From Paenibacillus glycanilyticus (GTDB taxonomy: Bacteria > Bacillota > Bacilli > Paenibacillales > Paenibacillaceae), in NCBI RefSeq assembly GCF_023715145.1, contig NZ_JAMBNP010000001.1, positions 682,001 to 746,000 on the forward strand: a stretch of DNA of 64,000 nucleotides. The letters run 5' to 3'. Made by a program: the position numbers and the translations under genes. This document shows, in pieces, positions 8,896 to 17,547 of this stretch; position 1 is the first letter of the stretch, and each line of letters starts with the position of its first letter. The notes below the pieces were generated by a model. That model was not told where the DNA came from. It worked only from the letters and a program-made list of their open reading frames with translations, and did not search any database.

Positions 8896-9546
8896 ATGAC
8901 AACACCAACAATCGCTGCAGATTTCAAAGGCTTTGAGCAAAAGGATTTTGACACGTTTCTGATCGAGGGACTCGAACAGCGCATGACTGCCATTGAAGAA
9001 CGGATTCGCCCGAAATTCCGCTATCTCGGAGAAAAGCTGGCCGGCGATATCGCGGTTCAGGCAGGCGATGAAATGTTTCTGCATATCGCAAGGCATGCCC
9101 GCCGGACGGTAAACCCGCCCAAGGATACATGGCTTGCCATCTGCAACAATAAACGCGGCTATAAAGCGCATCCCCATTTCCAGCTTGGCTTGTTTGATGA
9201 TCATCTGTTCCTGTGGTTCGCCCTTATCTATGAAGCGCCGAACAAATCGAAGATTGCATCCGCCTATCTGGATCGCCTCGATGAAGTGATCGCGGCCGTT
9301 CCCGCCGATTATGTCATTTCACTCGACCATATGAAGAAGGAGTCCAAGTCCGTAAGCGAAATGAGCAGGCAGGATTGGGCAAACGCTCTTACCCGCCTTC
9401 GGGATGTGCAGAAAGCCGAGCTGCTCATCGGCCGTCATCTTCCTGCTGGCGACCCGCTCCTGCACGATGGAGAGGCGCTGTACAAGCTTACTCAGGATAC
9501 TTATGAAGCGTTGATGCCTTTGTATCGTTTGGCCGCTTCTGTCTAG
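8896..9546 (+). CDS. DUF1054 family protein (YktB-like)
   Basis: A 216-residue soluble protein matching the DUF1054/YktB family of Bacillota. Recognisable stretches are GFEQKDFDTFLIEGLEQRM at the N terminus, RPKFRYLGEKLAGDI, HIARHARRTVNPPKDTW and the central HFQLGLFDDHLFLWFALIYE. The function of the family is not established; structures show an alpha/beta fold without a clear active site. The start has GAGGAGAG upstream and the gene is monocistronic, ended by a strong hairpin. It is convergent with the RND exporter gene. Confidence 0.85.
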   Translation: MTTPTIAADFKGFEQKDFDTFLIEGLEQRMTAIEERIRPKFRYLGEKLAGDIAVQAGDEMFLHIARHARRTVNPPKDTWLAICNNKRGYKAHPHFQLGLFDDHLFLWFALIYEAPNKSKIASAYLDRLDEVIAAVPADYVISLDHMKKESKSVSEMSRQDWANALTRLRDVQKAELLIGRHLPAGDPLLHDGEALYKLTQDTYEALMPLYRLAASV

Positions 9547-9587
9547 GATATAGCGCGCGAAAAACAATATAAGGATTGGGAAGGACC

Positions 9588-9627
9588 AAAAAAGCTGTGC
9601 GGATTAAACTCCGCACAGCTTTTTTTA
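9588..9627. terminator. Bidirectional terminator between DUF1054 gene and RND gene
   Basis: AAAAAAGCTGTGCGGA and TCCGCACAGCTTTTTTT form a perfect stem of 16 bp with a six-base loop; A- and T-tracts serve both convergent genes. Confidence 0.9.
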
Positions 9628-9628
9628 A

Positions 9629-12600
9629 TTACACCGCCGTAACCGTCTTGGGCGCTTGCGCTTTCTCGCGGCGCTGCTTGCGGGAAGCGCGGAAGAACAA
9701 TAATTCGTACATGCAAGGCACAACGATCAGCGTCAGAAGCGTTGCTGCCGCGAGGCCGCCGATAACGACGATCGCAAGGCTTTGCGATACGATACTGCCC
9801 GATTCGCTGGAACCAAATACGAGCGGAAGCATCGCGCAGATGGTTGCTACAGCCGTCATGACGATTGGACGCATCCGCGTCGTAGCCGCTTCGACCAAAG
9901 CATCGCGGATCGACATCGATTCTTCGTTTTGCTTCACGCGGTCGATTAGAACGATCGCGTTCGTCACAACGATGCCTATGAGCATCAATGCGCCAAACAT
10001 CGCCGTGAAATCAGGCGTAACTCCCGAGATCAAGAGACCAACAACCGCGCCGATCGCGGCAAGCGGCAGCGAGAACATGATCGCAAGCGGAGCACGCAAC
10101 GTCTTGAAGGTAAGCACCATGATCAAGTAAACAATGCCAATCGAGATCAGTGCCGTTAATCCGATGTCGGCAAAATCGCTCGCCTGATCGGCCGAAGCGC
10201 CGCCAACCGTAAGCTTAACGCCATCTGGCAGCGTCAGCTTGTCTGCCGCCTTCTGAATATCCGTGCCTACTACCGACAGCTTCTCGGGATCCGCGTCGGC
10301 CGTGATCCGAACATACACTTTTCCTTCTTTATGGTAATACAAGCTTGGTTCTTCCGTACGTACCAGCTTTGCAACGCTCGATACCGGCACGGCACCGGAA
10401 GAGGTGGCAATCGTCAAGTCATTCAAGCCGGCTTCCGTATCCGGATTAACAACCGGCTGCATAACAACAGGCGTCTCCCGTCCGTCCACCTGAATGGCGC
10501 CAAGCGGCACCGGATTCAGGATGCTTTGCAGCTGCATGGATACTTCCTGGCCTTTCGCTTTCTCCGGGTCTACCTGGAACGTGTAGACCGGCTTCTTCTC
10601 TTCCTGGTTGCTTTGTACTTTCAATACGCCTTCAATCGGCTTAATGGCAGCTATCAACTGATCCGCTGTTTGCGTAAGCTTCTCCGGATCTTCGCCGGTG
10701 ACGTCAATGAAGACTTGCGAACCGCCGCCGCCCATCATCAGGTCCGTCGCATTCACGACCAGCTCTGCATCGTTGAAGTTCGTTTTTTGCTGCTTCACTT
10801 CATCCATGAATACTTCGGCGTCTACGCCTTTCTTCAGATCAACCATATAGGTTACTAGCGTCGGAGAGGAGACAGCGCCGTATTGCGCGTTATCCGAGCT
10901 GTTGCCAAGCTGCATAATGACCCATTCAACGCTTTTGTTATCCTTCAGAAAGCCTTCCAGCTGCGTCCCGCCCTGCTCCACTTTCTCGGCCGGCGTGTCG
11001 CTCGGATACTGAAGGGAAATGTTCAGGTTCTCTGCGCTGGAGGAATCAAGCGCACCCTTTGGCATCATCATGTATGAGCCGATAGAGCCCACTAACAGAA
11101 CCAATGCAACAACGAGCGTAATCCATTTGTGCTGCAGGTTCCAGCGAATAAACGATGCGAACTTCTCCGAACCTTTATGCGGCTTTTCCTTTGTACCTCT
11201 CAGCAGGACGGCGCTCAGAAGCGGAACAACGGTTAATGCGACAAGGAGCGAGGACAGGAGCGAGTACGCAACGGTCAGCGCGAACGGCAGCAGGAATGCC
11301 TGCAGGGAGCCGCGAAGCAGACCCATTGGCAGGAATACCGCCACAGTAACAAGCGTTGAAGAGGTAATCGCCGTTGCGACTTCCCTCGTTGCATCCGTTA
11401 TGACAGTGACGGAGAACGGTTCTTTTTGCAGTCTGCGGTAAATGTTCTCGATAACGACGATACTGTCGTCGACAAGACGTCCTACGGCTACAGCTACACC
11501 GCCTAGGGTAATGATATTAAGCGTTACGCCGGACAGATCAAGCAGATACAGCGTGATGCCAAGCGACAATGGAATCGAGACGATCGTAACCAGCGTTGCC
11601 CGGAGATTACGCATGAAGAGCAAAATAATAATCGTTGCGAACAATGCTCCCAGAAGCACTTCACGAAGCATGCTGTTTACCGAATGAACAACCGATTCCG
11701 CCGTGCTGAGCAGGACAACCGCTTCAACGCCCTTTACATCCTTGTTCAGATGCTCGACGGTTTTTTCAATATTTTTACCCGTGGACACTGCATTGGCGTT
11801 AGCCGACTTCGAGATCGTGAACAAAATCGCGTCTTTGCCGTTCATACGGCTGATGCTCTCCTGCTCTTTCGCCTGCTCGACAGTCGCGACGTCGGACAGC
11901 CTCACGCCGGCTGCAACCGGAAGATTGCGAAGCGTCTCGATGCTGGTAACTTCGTCATATACATTAATGTTGCCGGCAGCTCCGTCTACATTGCGTTCGC
12001 CAATCGAGGCGGATACGCCGCGTCCCTGCAGGACGCTGAGCAGGGATTGCACAGGAATGCCTTTTTGCGCCAGCTTATCGGTCTCCGGAGTAATGTGGAT
12101 TGTAGGGGTAGATTTGCCGTTTACGCTGATTTGTCCCGCGCCTTCGGACTTTTGCAGTTCCGTAGTGACGAGCTTGATCTTCGCTTCCTTCTCCTGTTCG
12201 CTTATTCCTTCATCAAAGGTAACGACAATCCAGGAGATCGGTATCATTGAGGTATTGAATTGTACGACAAAAGGCTTCATAACGCCTTGCGGCAGCTGTA
12301 CCTGATCCACGGAACGCTCAATCTCGGCCTTAGCTTCCTTCATATTCGTATTGGAATCGAAATTCACGTTAACCTGGGCATAACCGTTCCCCGATGATGA
12401 GAACATATCCGTCTTGCCCTTCGTGAACATAACCGCTTCTTCCAGCGGATTCGTCACTTGCTGCTCCATCGATTTGGCGTCCATGCCCGGCCCGATTACG
12501 GTAACCATAACTTGCGGGTTATCCGCTTCCGGCAAGAACTCCATCGGCAGCTTCAAATAACTGATGACCCCAACCGTCAAGGACATAATGACGATCAGAA

Positions 12601-12646
12601 TAACGGCCGCCTTATTGCGGAACGACCATTCGGTTAGCTTATTCAT
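9629..12646 (-). CDS. RND-family efflux transporter (AcrB/SwrC type)
   Basis: Proton-driven multidrug or surfactant exporter of the AcrB/MMPL superfamily (Pfam ACR_tran), 1005 residues. It shows the classic layout: one N-terminal membrane helix (AAVILIVIMSLTVGVISYL), a large extracytoplasmic loop, helices 2-6 (GALFATIIILLFMRNLRATL; GGVAVAVGRLVDDSIVVIEN contains the paired Asp residues of the proton relay), helix 7, a second large loop, and helices 8-12. In Bacillus subtilis the homologue SwrC exports surfactin and is next to a TetR gene; here too a TetR gene and a divergent ABC exporter are adjacent. AGAAGGAG precedes the ATG. Confidence 0.93.
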   Translation of the reverse strand: MNKLTEWSFRNKAAVILIVIMSLTVGVISYLKLPMEFLPEADNPQVMVTVIGPGMDAKSMEQQVTNPLEEAVMFTKGKTDMFSSSGNGYAQVNVNFDSNTNMKEAKAEIERSVDQVQLPQGVMKPFVVQFNTSMIPISWIVVTFDEGISEQEKEAKIKLVTTELQKSEGAGQISVNGKSTPTIHITPETDKLAQKGIPVQSLLSVLQGRGVSASIGERNVDGAAGNINVYDEVTSIETLRNLPVAAGVRLSDVATVEQAKEQESISRMNGKDAILFTISKSANANAVSTGKNIEKTVEHLNKDVKGVEAVVLLSTAESVVHSVNSMLREVLLGALFATIIILLFMRNLRATLVTIVSIPLSLGITLYLLDLSGVTLNIITLGGVAVAVGRLVDDSIVVIENIYRRLQKEPFSVTVITDATREVATAITSSTLVTVAVFLPMGLLRGSLQAFLLPFALTVAYSLLSSLLVALTVVPLLSAVLLRGTKEKPHKGSEKFASFIRWNLQHKWITLVVALVLLVGSIGSYMMMPKGALDSSSAENLNISLQYPSDTPAEKVEQGGTQLEGFLKDNKSVEWVIMQLGNSSDNAQYGAVSSPTLVTYMVDLKKGVDAEVFMDEVKQQKTNFNDAELVVNATDLMMGGGGSQVFIDVTGEDPEKLTQTADQLIAAIKPIEGVLKVQSNQEEKKPVYTFQVDPEKAKGQEVSMQLQSILNPVPLGAIQVDGRETPVVMQPVVNPDTEAGLNDLTIATSSGAVPVSSVAKLVRTEEPSLYYHKEGKVYVRITADADPEKLSVVGTDIQKAADKLTLPDGVKLTVGGASADQASDFADIGLTALISIGIVYLIMVLTFKTLRAPLAIMFSLPLAAIGAVVGLLISGVTPDFTAMFGALMLIGIVVTNAIVLIDRVKQNEESMSIRDALVEAATTRMRPIVMTAVATICAMLPLVFGSSESGSIVSQSLAIVVIGGLAAATLLTLIVVPCMYELLFFRASRKQRREKAQAPKTVTAV

Positions 12647-12707
12647 TACAACTACTCCTTCTCCCTATTCGGATTTCTCTTTTTTGTGTTTGTTTTTGAC
12701 AGTTCTA

Positions 12708-12735
12708 AGCATACCTGTATTGAAAATAATGTTAA
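12708..12735 (-). promoter_or_regulatory. Putative promoter of the RND gene
   Basis: On the minus strand TTAACA (12735-12730) and TATGCT (12713-12708) are 16 bp apart, 62 bases upstream of the start codon. The TetR-type operators lie about 70 bp further upstream. Confidence 0.5.
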
Positions 12736-12803
12736 AACGTCTCCAGACGGTATTTTGATCTCGCCTCTGGTCGGAGTGCGTCTACGACTTAAGTCCAGTG
12801 CAA

Positions 12804-12825
12804 AAAGTGAGCAAGTACTCACTTT
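12804..12825. promoter_or_regulatory. TetR-type operator O1
   Basis: AAAGTGAG-N6-CTCACTTT is a perfect inverted repeat of 8-bp arms. Its right arm ends inside the -35 hexamer of the ABC operon promoter. The same arms recur in O2, and a TetR gene lies in the downstream operon. Confidence 0.75.
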
Positions 12826-12851
12826 ACATATCTTCAAACCGGTTCTATACT
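12823..12851 (+). promoter_or_regulatory. Promoter of the ABC exporter-TetR operon
   Basis: TTTACA (12823-12828) and TATACT (12846-12851), each a 5/6 match to sigma-A consensus, 17 bp apart. Flanked by operators O1 and O2. Confidence 0.8.
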
Positions 12852-12852
12852 A

Positions 12853-12874
12853 AAAATGAGTAATCACTCACTTT
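12853..12874. promoter_or_regulatory. TetR-type operator O2
   Basis: AAAATGAG-N6-CTCACTTT, identical to O1 except one base in the left arm, just downstream of the -10. Bound repressors at O1 and O2 would bracket the promoter. Confidence 0.72.
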
Positions 12875-12893
12875 TGAAAAAGGAGTGTTGAAG

Positions 12894-13640
12894 ATGGATG
12901 AATCAGCTGTAGGACCTGCTATTGCCGTCAGTCACATTGTGAGACGGTTCGGCGAGCGAACGGTGCTGAGCGATATATCGCTTACCGTTCCGCGCGGAGA
13001 GCTCTTTGGACTTCTTGGTCCCTCCGGATCCGGAAAAACAACCCTGATAAAGCTGATAACCGGCATCGACCGGGCCGACGGCGGCAAGGTTGAATTGTTT
13101 GGGCAGCCCATGCCGCAGCTCAAGATGCTGCAAGCCTTCGGTTATATGGCTCAGGCCGATGCCCTGTATCAGGAGCTGACCGGCAAGGAGAACATGGCTT
13201 TTTACGGCTCGCTGTATGGACTAACCGGCAAAGCGTTAGCTTCCCGCATCCAATCCTGTGCCGCGTTGGTCAACTTGAACGACCATCTGGATAAGTCCGT
13301 AAACGCTTATTCCGGCGGAATGAAGAGACGCCTGTCTCTTGCAATCGCCCTCCTCCATGAGCCGCAGCTTCTAGTGCTGGATGAGCCAACCGTTGGCATC
13401 GACCCTGTCCTGCGGAAAGCTATTTGGAATGAGCTGAGGGATCTGACGCAAACGGGCGTAACGATTATTGTAACTACGCATGTCATGGATGAGGCGGAAA
13501 AATGCGACCGGCTTGGACTTATACGCGATGGAAAGCTGATTGCGGTGGATACTCCTCGGGCTATTATCGAGCAGGCCGGAGTTCATACGATTGAAGAAGC
13601 GTTTATTGCATTAGGCAGCGGAAAGGGGGAACAGGCATGA
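12894..13640 (+). CDS. ABC transporter ATP-binding protein (drug-export type)
   Basis: ATPase subunit of an ABC-2 type exporter, 248 residues from the ATG at 12894, which has AGGAG 8 bases upstream (an in-frame GTG at 12885 sits inside that site). Walker A GPSGSGKTTL, signature YSGGMKRRLSLA, Walker B LLVLDEPTVGID and the H-loop TTHVMDEAEK are intact. The signature and TVGIDP wording place it with CcmA/DrrA-type exporters. Its stop overlaps the permease start (ATGA), so the two are translationally coupled. Confidence 0.93.
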   Translation: MDESAVGPAIAVSHIVRRFGERTVLSDISLTVPRGELFGLLGPSGSGKTTLIKLITGIDRADGGKVELFGQPMPQLKMLQAFGYMAQADALYQELTGKENMAFYGSLYGLTGKALASRIQSCAALVNLNDHLDKSVNAYSGGMKRRLSLAIALLHEPQLLVLDEPTVGIDPVLRKAIWNELRDLTQTGVTIIVTTHVMDEAEKCDRLGLIRDGKLIAVDTPRAIIEQAGVHTIEEAFIALGSGKGEQA

Positions 13641-14656
13641 GAATACGCGCGCTTGTCATACGCATTATCAGGCAGTTCTTCCGGGACAAACGAACGTTAG
13701 CCCTCTTGTTCCTCGCGCCCCTGCTTATTTTAAGCTTAACGAAGCTGGTTTTTGACGGCAGAACGGTATCTCCCGAAATCGGATTAATTGGTCCCGCTTC
13801 CGCTTTCTCCCAGCAGCTGGAAGAGCAGAATGCAAGCATTACCTTATTTGACTCCTATGATGCTGCCGATAAGTCTCTTAAGAGCGGAGAGCTTGATGCC
13901 ATCATCCAGATCAAAGACGGCAAGCCGGACATCACATTGGAAGGCAGCGATCCTTCAGTGAGCCGGAGCACGCAGCTTGTCATGCAAAAAGCGCTGCAAA
14001 GCCATGTTCAGGAGCTGGCGCCAACCGTTCATTATTTATACGGCGGTCCCAATATGGCTTCCTTTGATTCGTTTGGACCGGTACTTATCGGCTTCTTCTC
14101 CTTCTTCTTCGTCTTCCTGCTGGCCGGCGTATCCTTCCTCCGCGAGCGCACCAGCGGAACATTGGAACGGCTGCTGGCTACACCCATTCGAAGATCTGAG
14201 ATTGTGGCAGGCTACCTAGCGGGCTTTGGCATCTTCACCCTTATCCAGGCTTCCTTGATCGCCTGGTATTCCGTACAGGTGTTAGGCATGTCGATGACCG
14301 GCCATATCGTCAATATGCTGCTCATTAATCTTTTGCTGTCGCTGACGGCTCTAACGCTTGGCACGCTGCTGTCCTCGTTTGCAAGCAGCGAATTTCAGAT
14401 CATCCAATTCATTCCGATCATCATTGTGCCCCAGGCTTTCTTCTCCGGATTATTTAATCTGGATGCGATGAACCCGGTTCTGCAGAAGCTCAGCTACGTC
14501 ATGCCTCTTTACTATGGAGCCGATGCGATGCGGGAAATCATGATTAGAGGAGAGGGCATTTCGGATATCCAGCTCGATATCTACGTATTGGCCGGTTTAT
14601 CCATCCTGTTTGCTCTTCTGAACGTCATAGCCTTGAAGAAGCATCGCCGCATGTAG
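13637..14656 (+). CDS. ABC-2 type transporter permease
   Basis: Membrane partner of the preceding ATPase, 339 residues. One helix near the N terminus (TLALLFLAPLLILSLTKLVF), an extracytoplasmic domain of roughly 130 residues, then five helices beginning VLIGFFSFFFVFLLAGVSFL. The family hallmark RERTSGTLERLLATPIRRSEI follows helix 2, and IPIIIVPQAFFSGLFNLD is typical of ABC2_membrane_3 members. Likely exports a hydrophobic drug, lipid or peptide. Start codon overlaps the ATPase stop; the TetR gene follows after about 55 bases. Confidence 0.92.
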   Translation: MRIRALVIRIIRQFFRDKRTLALLFLAPLLILSLTKLVFDGRTVSPEIGLIGPASAFSQQLEEQNASITLFDSYDAADKSLKSGELDAIIQIKDGKPDITLEGSDPSVSRSTQLVMQKALQSHVQELAPTVHYLYGGPNMASFDSFGPVLIGFFSFFFVFLLAGVSFLRERTSGTLERLLATPIRRSEIVAGYLAGFGIFTLIQASLIAWYSVQVLGMSMTGHIVNMLLINLLLSLTALTLGTLLSSFASSEFQIIQFIPIIIVPQAFFSGLFNLDAMNPVLQKLSYVMPLYYGADAMREIMIRGEGISDIQLDIYVLAGLSILFALLNVIALKKHRRM

Positions 14657-14711
14657 GCCGGATTCTTTTTCTGCTATAATGACGGGAATGGGCAAAAAAG
14701 GAGTGTCGGGC

Positions 14712-15371
14712 ATGAGCGAGCCGATTGACGAATGGCTGGAAGAGCTGAACAAGCTAGGCGATGAAAAGTCTATGACCAATAAGCAGCTCAAGATTGTAAG
14801 AGCCGCTTCGGAAATATTTGCGGAGAAAGGCTTTGCCGCTTCATCCACGAATGAGATTGCACAGCGTGCGGGAGTCGCGGAGGGCACCATATTCCGTCAC
14901 TATAAAACCAAGAAGGATCTGCTTGTCTCCATCGTTGCGCCGGTCATGGCAAAGCTGGTAGCTCCTTTTGTCATGCGGGAGTTCTATAAGGTATTGGACA
15001 GCAGATACGACAGCTACGATCAGATGCTTCGCGCGATTCTCGAGAACCGGCTGGCCTTTCTGGAGAAGCATATGCATGTGCTGAAAATCTTCATACAAGA
15101 GATTCCGTTCCATCCCGAGCTGCAGGAGCAGTTCGAGAAGCTGGTTCTGGCGAGGGTCTTTGAGAAAATAACGCCAAACATCCGCAGATTCCAGGAGGAA
15201 GGAAGTCTTGTGGACTGGTCGCCGCAGACGATTATTCGCCTTACGGCATCCTCCTTGATCGGTTATGCCGCATTGCGGACTATCTATGGCAAGCGCGAAG
15301 GCAGCAATTGGGATGATGAACGGGAACGGGAAGCAACGATTGCGTTTATTATGAAAGGCTTGGCTCCGTAA
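14712..15371 (+). CDS. TetR/AcrR family transcriptional regulator
   Basis: 219 residues. The N-terminal helix-turn-helix is clear: KIVRAASEIFAEKGFAASST, then NEIAQRAGVAEGTIFRHYKT, after a 30-residue acidic lead. The remainder is the variable ligand-binding domain. ATG 14712 is preferred over the ATG at 14679 because AAAAAGGAG lies before it. As the third gene of the ABC operon, it most likely represses its own promoter through operators O1 and O2 and may also act on the divergent RND gene; in B. subtilis a TetR regulator (YerO) adjoins swrC. Confidence 0.9.
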   Translation: MSEPIDEWLEELNKLGDEKSMTNKQLKIVRAASEIFAEKGFAASSTNEIAQRAGVAEGTIFRHYKTKKDLLVSIVAPVMAKLVAPFVMREFYKVLDSRYDSYDQMLRAILENRLAFLEKHMHVLKIFIQEIPFHPELQEQFEKLVLARVFEKITPNIRRFQEEGSLVDWSPQTIIRLTASSLIGYAALRTIYGKREGSNWDDEREREATIAFIMKGLAP

Positions 15372-15388
15372 CAAAATACCGCATAAAT

Positions 15389-15428
15389 AAGCCGAAGGCA
15401 TCCAATCATGCCTTCGGCTTTCTTTTTT
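15389..15428. terminator. Terminator after the TetR gene
   Basis: AAGCCGAAGGCAT and ATGCCTTCGGCTT form a perfect stem followed by a T-run on the plus strand. Confidence 0.9.
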
Positions 15429-16053
15429 AATGATGCGTAAATTGATGATTATGCGGCAGGTTCCATGTACACAGACTAGTAGCCACTCCCCCGGCTGCGA
15501 CGGTTATCAAGGAGAGCACGAATGTATTTTCCGGCAGCAGGATTGCCCCCGTCCCGATGATGATAAAATCCGTCAGGAAGATGATAACGCCAACGTTCAG
15601 AGGGATATAGCGGGACAAAAAATGCGCCAGCAAATCCGTCCCTCCGGTGGTGCTCCCATTCCGAAGCATGATGCCTATGCCTGTCCCGATGCAAAAGCCG
15701 CCAAGGACCGCGCGGGTAAACGGCGTCCATTCGATATAGTAGAGAAAATGGAACCGGTATGGACTTAACAAATCGATGACGTAGCTGGATAACAGCAAAC
15801 CGTTCAGGCTCCGGTAGATCATGCTGCGGCTTTGAAACCATACGAGAGCAAAGATCGGGATACTGCAAAGCAGCATCGTCAAGCCAACCTGAACATGCAG
15901 CAAATAGTTGACTATGAGGGCAATTCCAATAAGTCCCCCATCCAATATCATTAATGGAACGAGAAAAAAGTTAATGCCCGCCGAAATCAGCAAGCTCCCC
16001 AATATGATGGCCGTCCATCTGCGCCATGAGAGTATTCCCATTCTTCCTTTCAC
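15427..16053 (-). CDS. YitT family membrane protein
   Basis: 208-residue integral membrane protein with about five to six helices (AIILGSLLISAGINFFLVPL; GLTMLLCSIPIFALVWF; AVLGGFCIGTGIGIMLR; VGVIIFLTDFIIIGTGAILL). The motif ILDGGLIGIALI and NGSTTGGTDLLAHFLSRY are signatures of the YitT/DUF161 family. Most members are about 280 residues with a C-terminal cytoplasmic DUF2179 domain; this one ends right after the last helix, so that domain is absent. Physiological role unknown. Starts at 16053 or at the internal ATG encoding MGILSWRR. Confidence 0.82.
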   Translation of the reverse strand: MKGRMGILSWRRWTAIILGSLLISAGINFFLVPLMILDGGLIGIALIVNYLLHVQVGLTMLLCSIPIFALVWFQSRSMIYRSLNGLLLSSYVIDLLSPYRFHFLYYIEWTPFTRAVLGGFCIGTGIGIMLRNGSTTGGTDLLAHFLSRYIPLNVGVIIFLTDFIIIGTGAILLPENTFVLSLITVAAGGVATSLCTWNLPHNHQFTHH

Positions 16054-16112
16054 CTCTTTTACCCTACCTCATCTATATGCCGCTGCCAGACAAGCCATTC
16101 TTTGGAAAAAAC

Positions 16113-16148
16113 AAAAAAACCGGCTCCTCCATTTGAGAAGCCGGCTTG
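16113..16148 (-). terminator. Terminator of the MFS gene
   Basis: AAGCCGGCTTCTC pairs with GAGGAGCCGG on the minus strand, followed by seven T residues. Confidence 0.85.
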
Positions 16149-16160
16149 AAGCCGTAAAAT

Positions 16161-17348
16161 TTATTCCTGTGCGGCAGCCGCCGAACCGGCCGTGCTGTCC
16201 ATTCTGCGGAACTGCATCAACAAGATCAGAGCAGCAAGGCATAAGATGCCGCCGGATACATAAGGCAATCGCAGATCTAGCGTAAATAAGAACGTCCCCG
16301 CAAGCGGGCCGAGAATTCGTCCCAGGCTGTCCATCGAGGAGCTGAGTCCGGATGCCACGCCTTGTCCGACCTGAGTCTTTTGCGTAATCAACGAAGTAAC
16401 GCATGGACGAATCAGCGAGTTGCCGATGCCAAATATCGCAAGGGACAACGTCGCCCACCACAAGGAATGAGCAGCCAGCAGCATAAAGAATCCAACGGCC
16501 GAAATAATCAGGCCAATCGCGATGTACTGAGGCTCTTGCCCCGTCTTGATTCTGCGCCGTACAACACCGCCTTGTACCAAGGCGCCAACAAAGCCGCACA
16601 CGAAGAACAGAATGCCCACCTGAAGAGGCGTTACGTCAAATCGCTGGATGCCGAAGAACTGCAGTGTCGCCTCCATGCCGGCCAGCGTAAAGGTAACGAA
16701 GAATGCGAGAATATACAAAAACTTAAGCGGACCGGTGAAGGCCGTCCAGCGGGATTCCCGCTTCTCGCTTGCGGCTCTTCTCTTCTCGGGCGGCAGCGAT
16801 TCCTTCAGCTTGATAAACGCCAGAATTAACGTGATTAACGCCATGGCGAAAGCTGCATAGAAAGGCGCTTCAAGGGAAATCTGACTAAGCAGACCGCCTA
16901 CGCCCGGACCAATCGTAAAGCCGAAGCCGATCGACATGCCGACAAGCCCCATTCCTTTCGTACGCTGCTCGGGCGGCGTAATATCCGCTACATATGCGAC
17001 TATTACCGATGTGACCGCACCGGAGAACAATCCTCCGAGCACGCGGGAGAGATACATCATTGCCAGATTGTCCGAGGACAAGCCAAACAGCAGGAAGCTG
17101 ATCGCAAAGCCGGTAACGCCAATGATAATGATCGGTCTCCGGCCAATCCGGTCGGATAAGCCTCCCCAATAAGGAGAAAGTATGAACGATACGGCGGAAT
17201 ACAGCGCAAGCATGTAGCCCGTATGTTTTTCGGCATTTCCCGGGTTAACAGCTTTAATCATTTCAGGCATAACAGGAATAATAATCCCAAACCCGATGAA
17301 GGTGGTCATTAGAATAGCCATTACTATTAGAAGTCGTTTATCTCGCAT
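16161..17348 (-). CDS. MFS transporter, DHA1/TCR-Tet-like drug:H+ antiporter
   Basis: 395 residues with 12 predicted helices, beginning LIVMAILMTTFIGFGIIIPV. The loop 2-3 motif GGLSDRIGRRPIIIIG is the MFS motif A, and GLFSGAVTSVIVAYVADITP matches motif B/C of tetracycline-type exporters. The central loop (LKESLPPEKRRAASEKRESR) is basic, as expected for the cytoplasmic side. Probably a multidrug exporter; the substrate cannot be read from the sequence. Transcribed alone, divergent from the decarboxylase gene. Confidence 0.9.
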   Translation of the reverse strand: MRDKRLLIVMAILMTTFIGFGIIIPVMPEMIKAVNPGNAEKHTGYMLALYSAVSFILSPYWGGLSDRIGRRPIIIIGVTGFAISFLLFGLSSDNLAMMYLSRVLGGLFSGAVTSVIVAYVADITPPEQRTKGMGLVGMSIGFGFTIGPGVGGLLSQISLEAPFYAAFAMALITLILAFIKLKESLPPEKRRAASEKRESRWTAFTGPLKFLYILAFFVTFTLAGMEATLQFFGIQRFDVTPLQVGILFFVCGFVGALVQGGVVRRRIKTGQEPQYIAIGLIISAVGFFMLLAAHSLWWATLSLAIFGIGNSLIRPCVTSLITQKTQVGQGVASGLSSSMDSLGRILGPLAGTFLFTLDLRLPYVSGGILCLAALILLMQFRRMDSTAGSAAAAQE

Positions 17349-17463
17349 TATGTTTCACCCCATCCCTTATCGTAACATATCAAGCTGACGCCAAGTTATG
17401 AACAAATGGAGAACATTACTTGTCCAGCTTGGGAATGCCAAGCTTCATCATTAAAATTGTTGC

Positions 17464-17491
17464 TTGCATTCCGACTTGTTTTTGCTATACT
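17464..17491 (+). promoter_or_regulatory. Extended -10 promoter of the decarboxylase gene
   Basis: TGC-TATACT (17483-17491) forms an extended -10; TTGCAT at 17464-17469 is a weak -35 with 16 bp between. Confidence 0.55.
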
Positions 17492-17547
17492 CAACTTTGT
17501 TTGTACATTAGACATTAGACGACATTCGAAAGGCAGGGACGAAAGCG

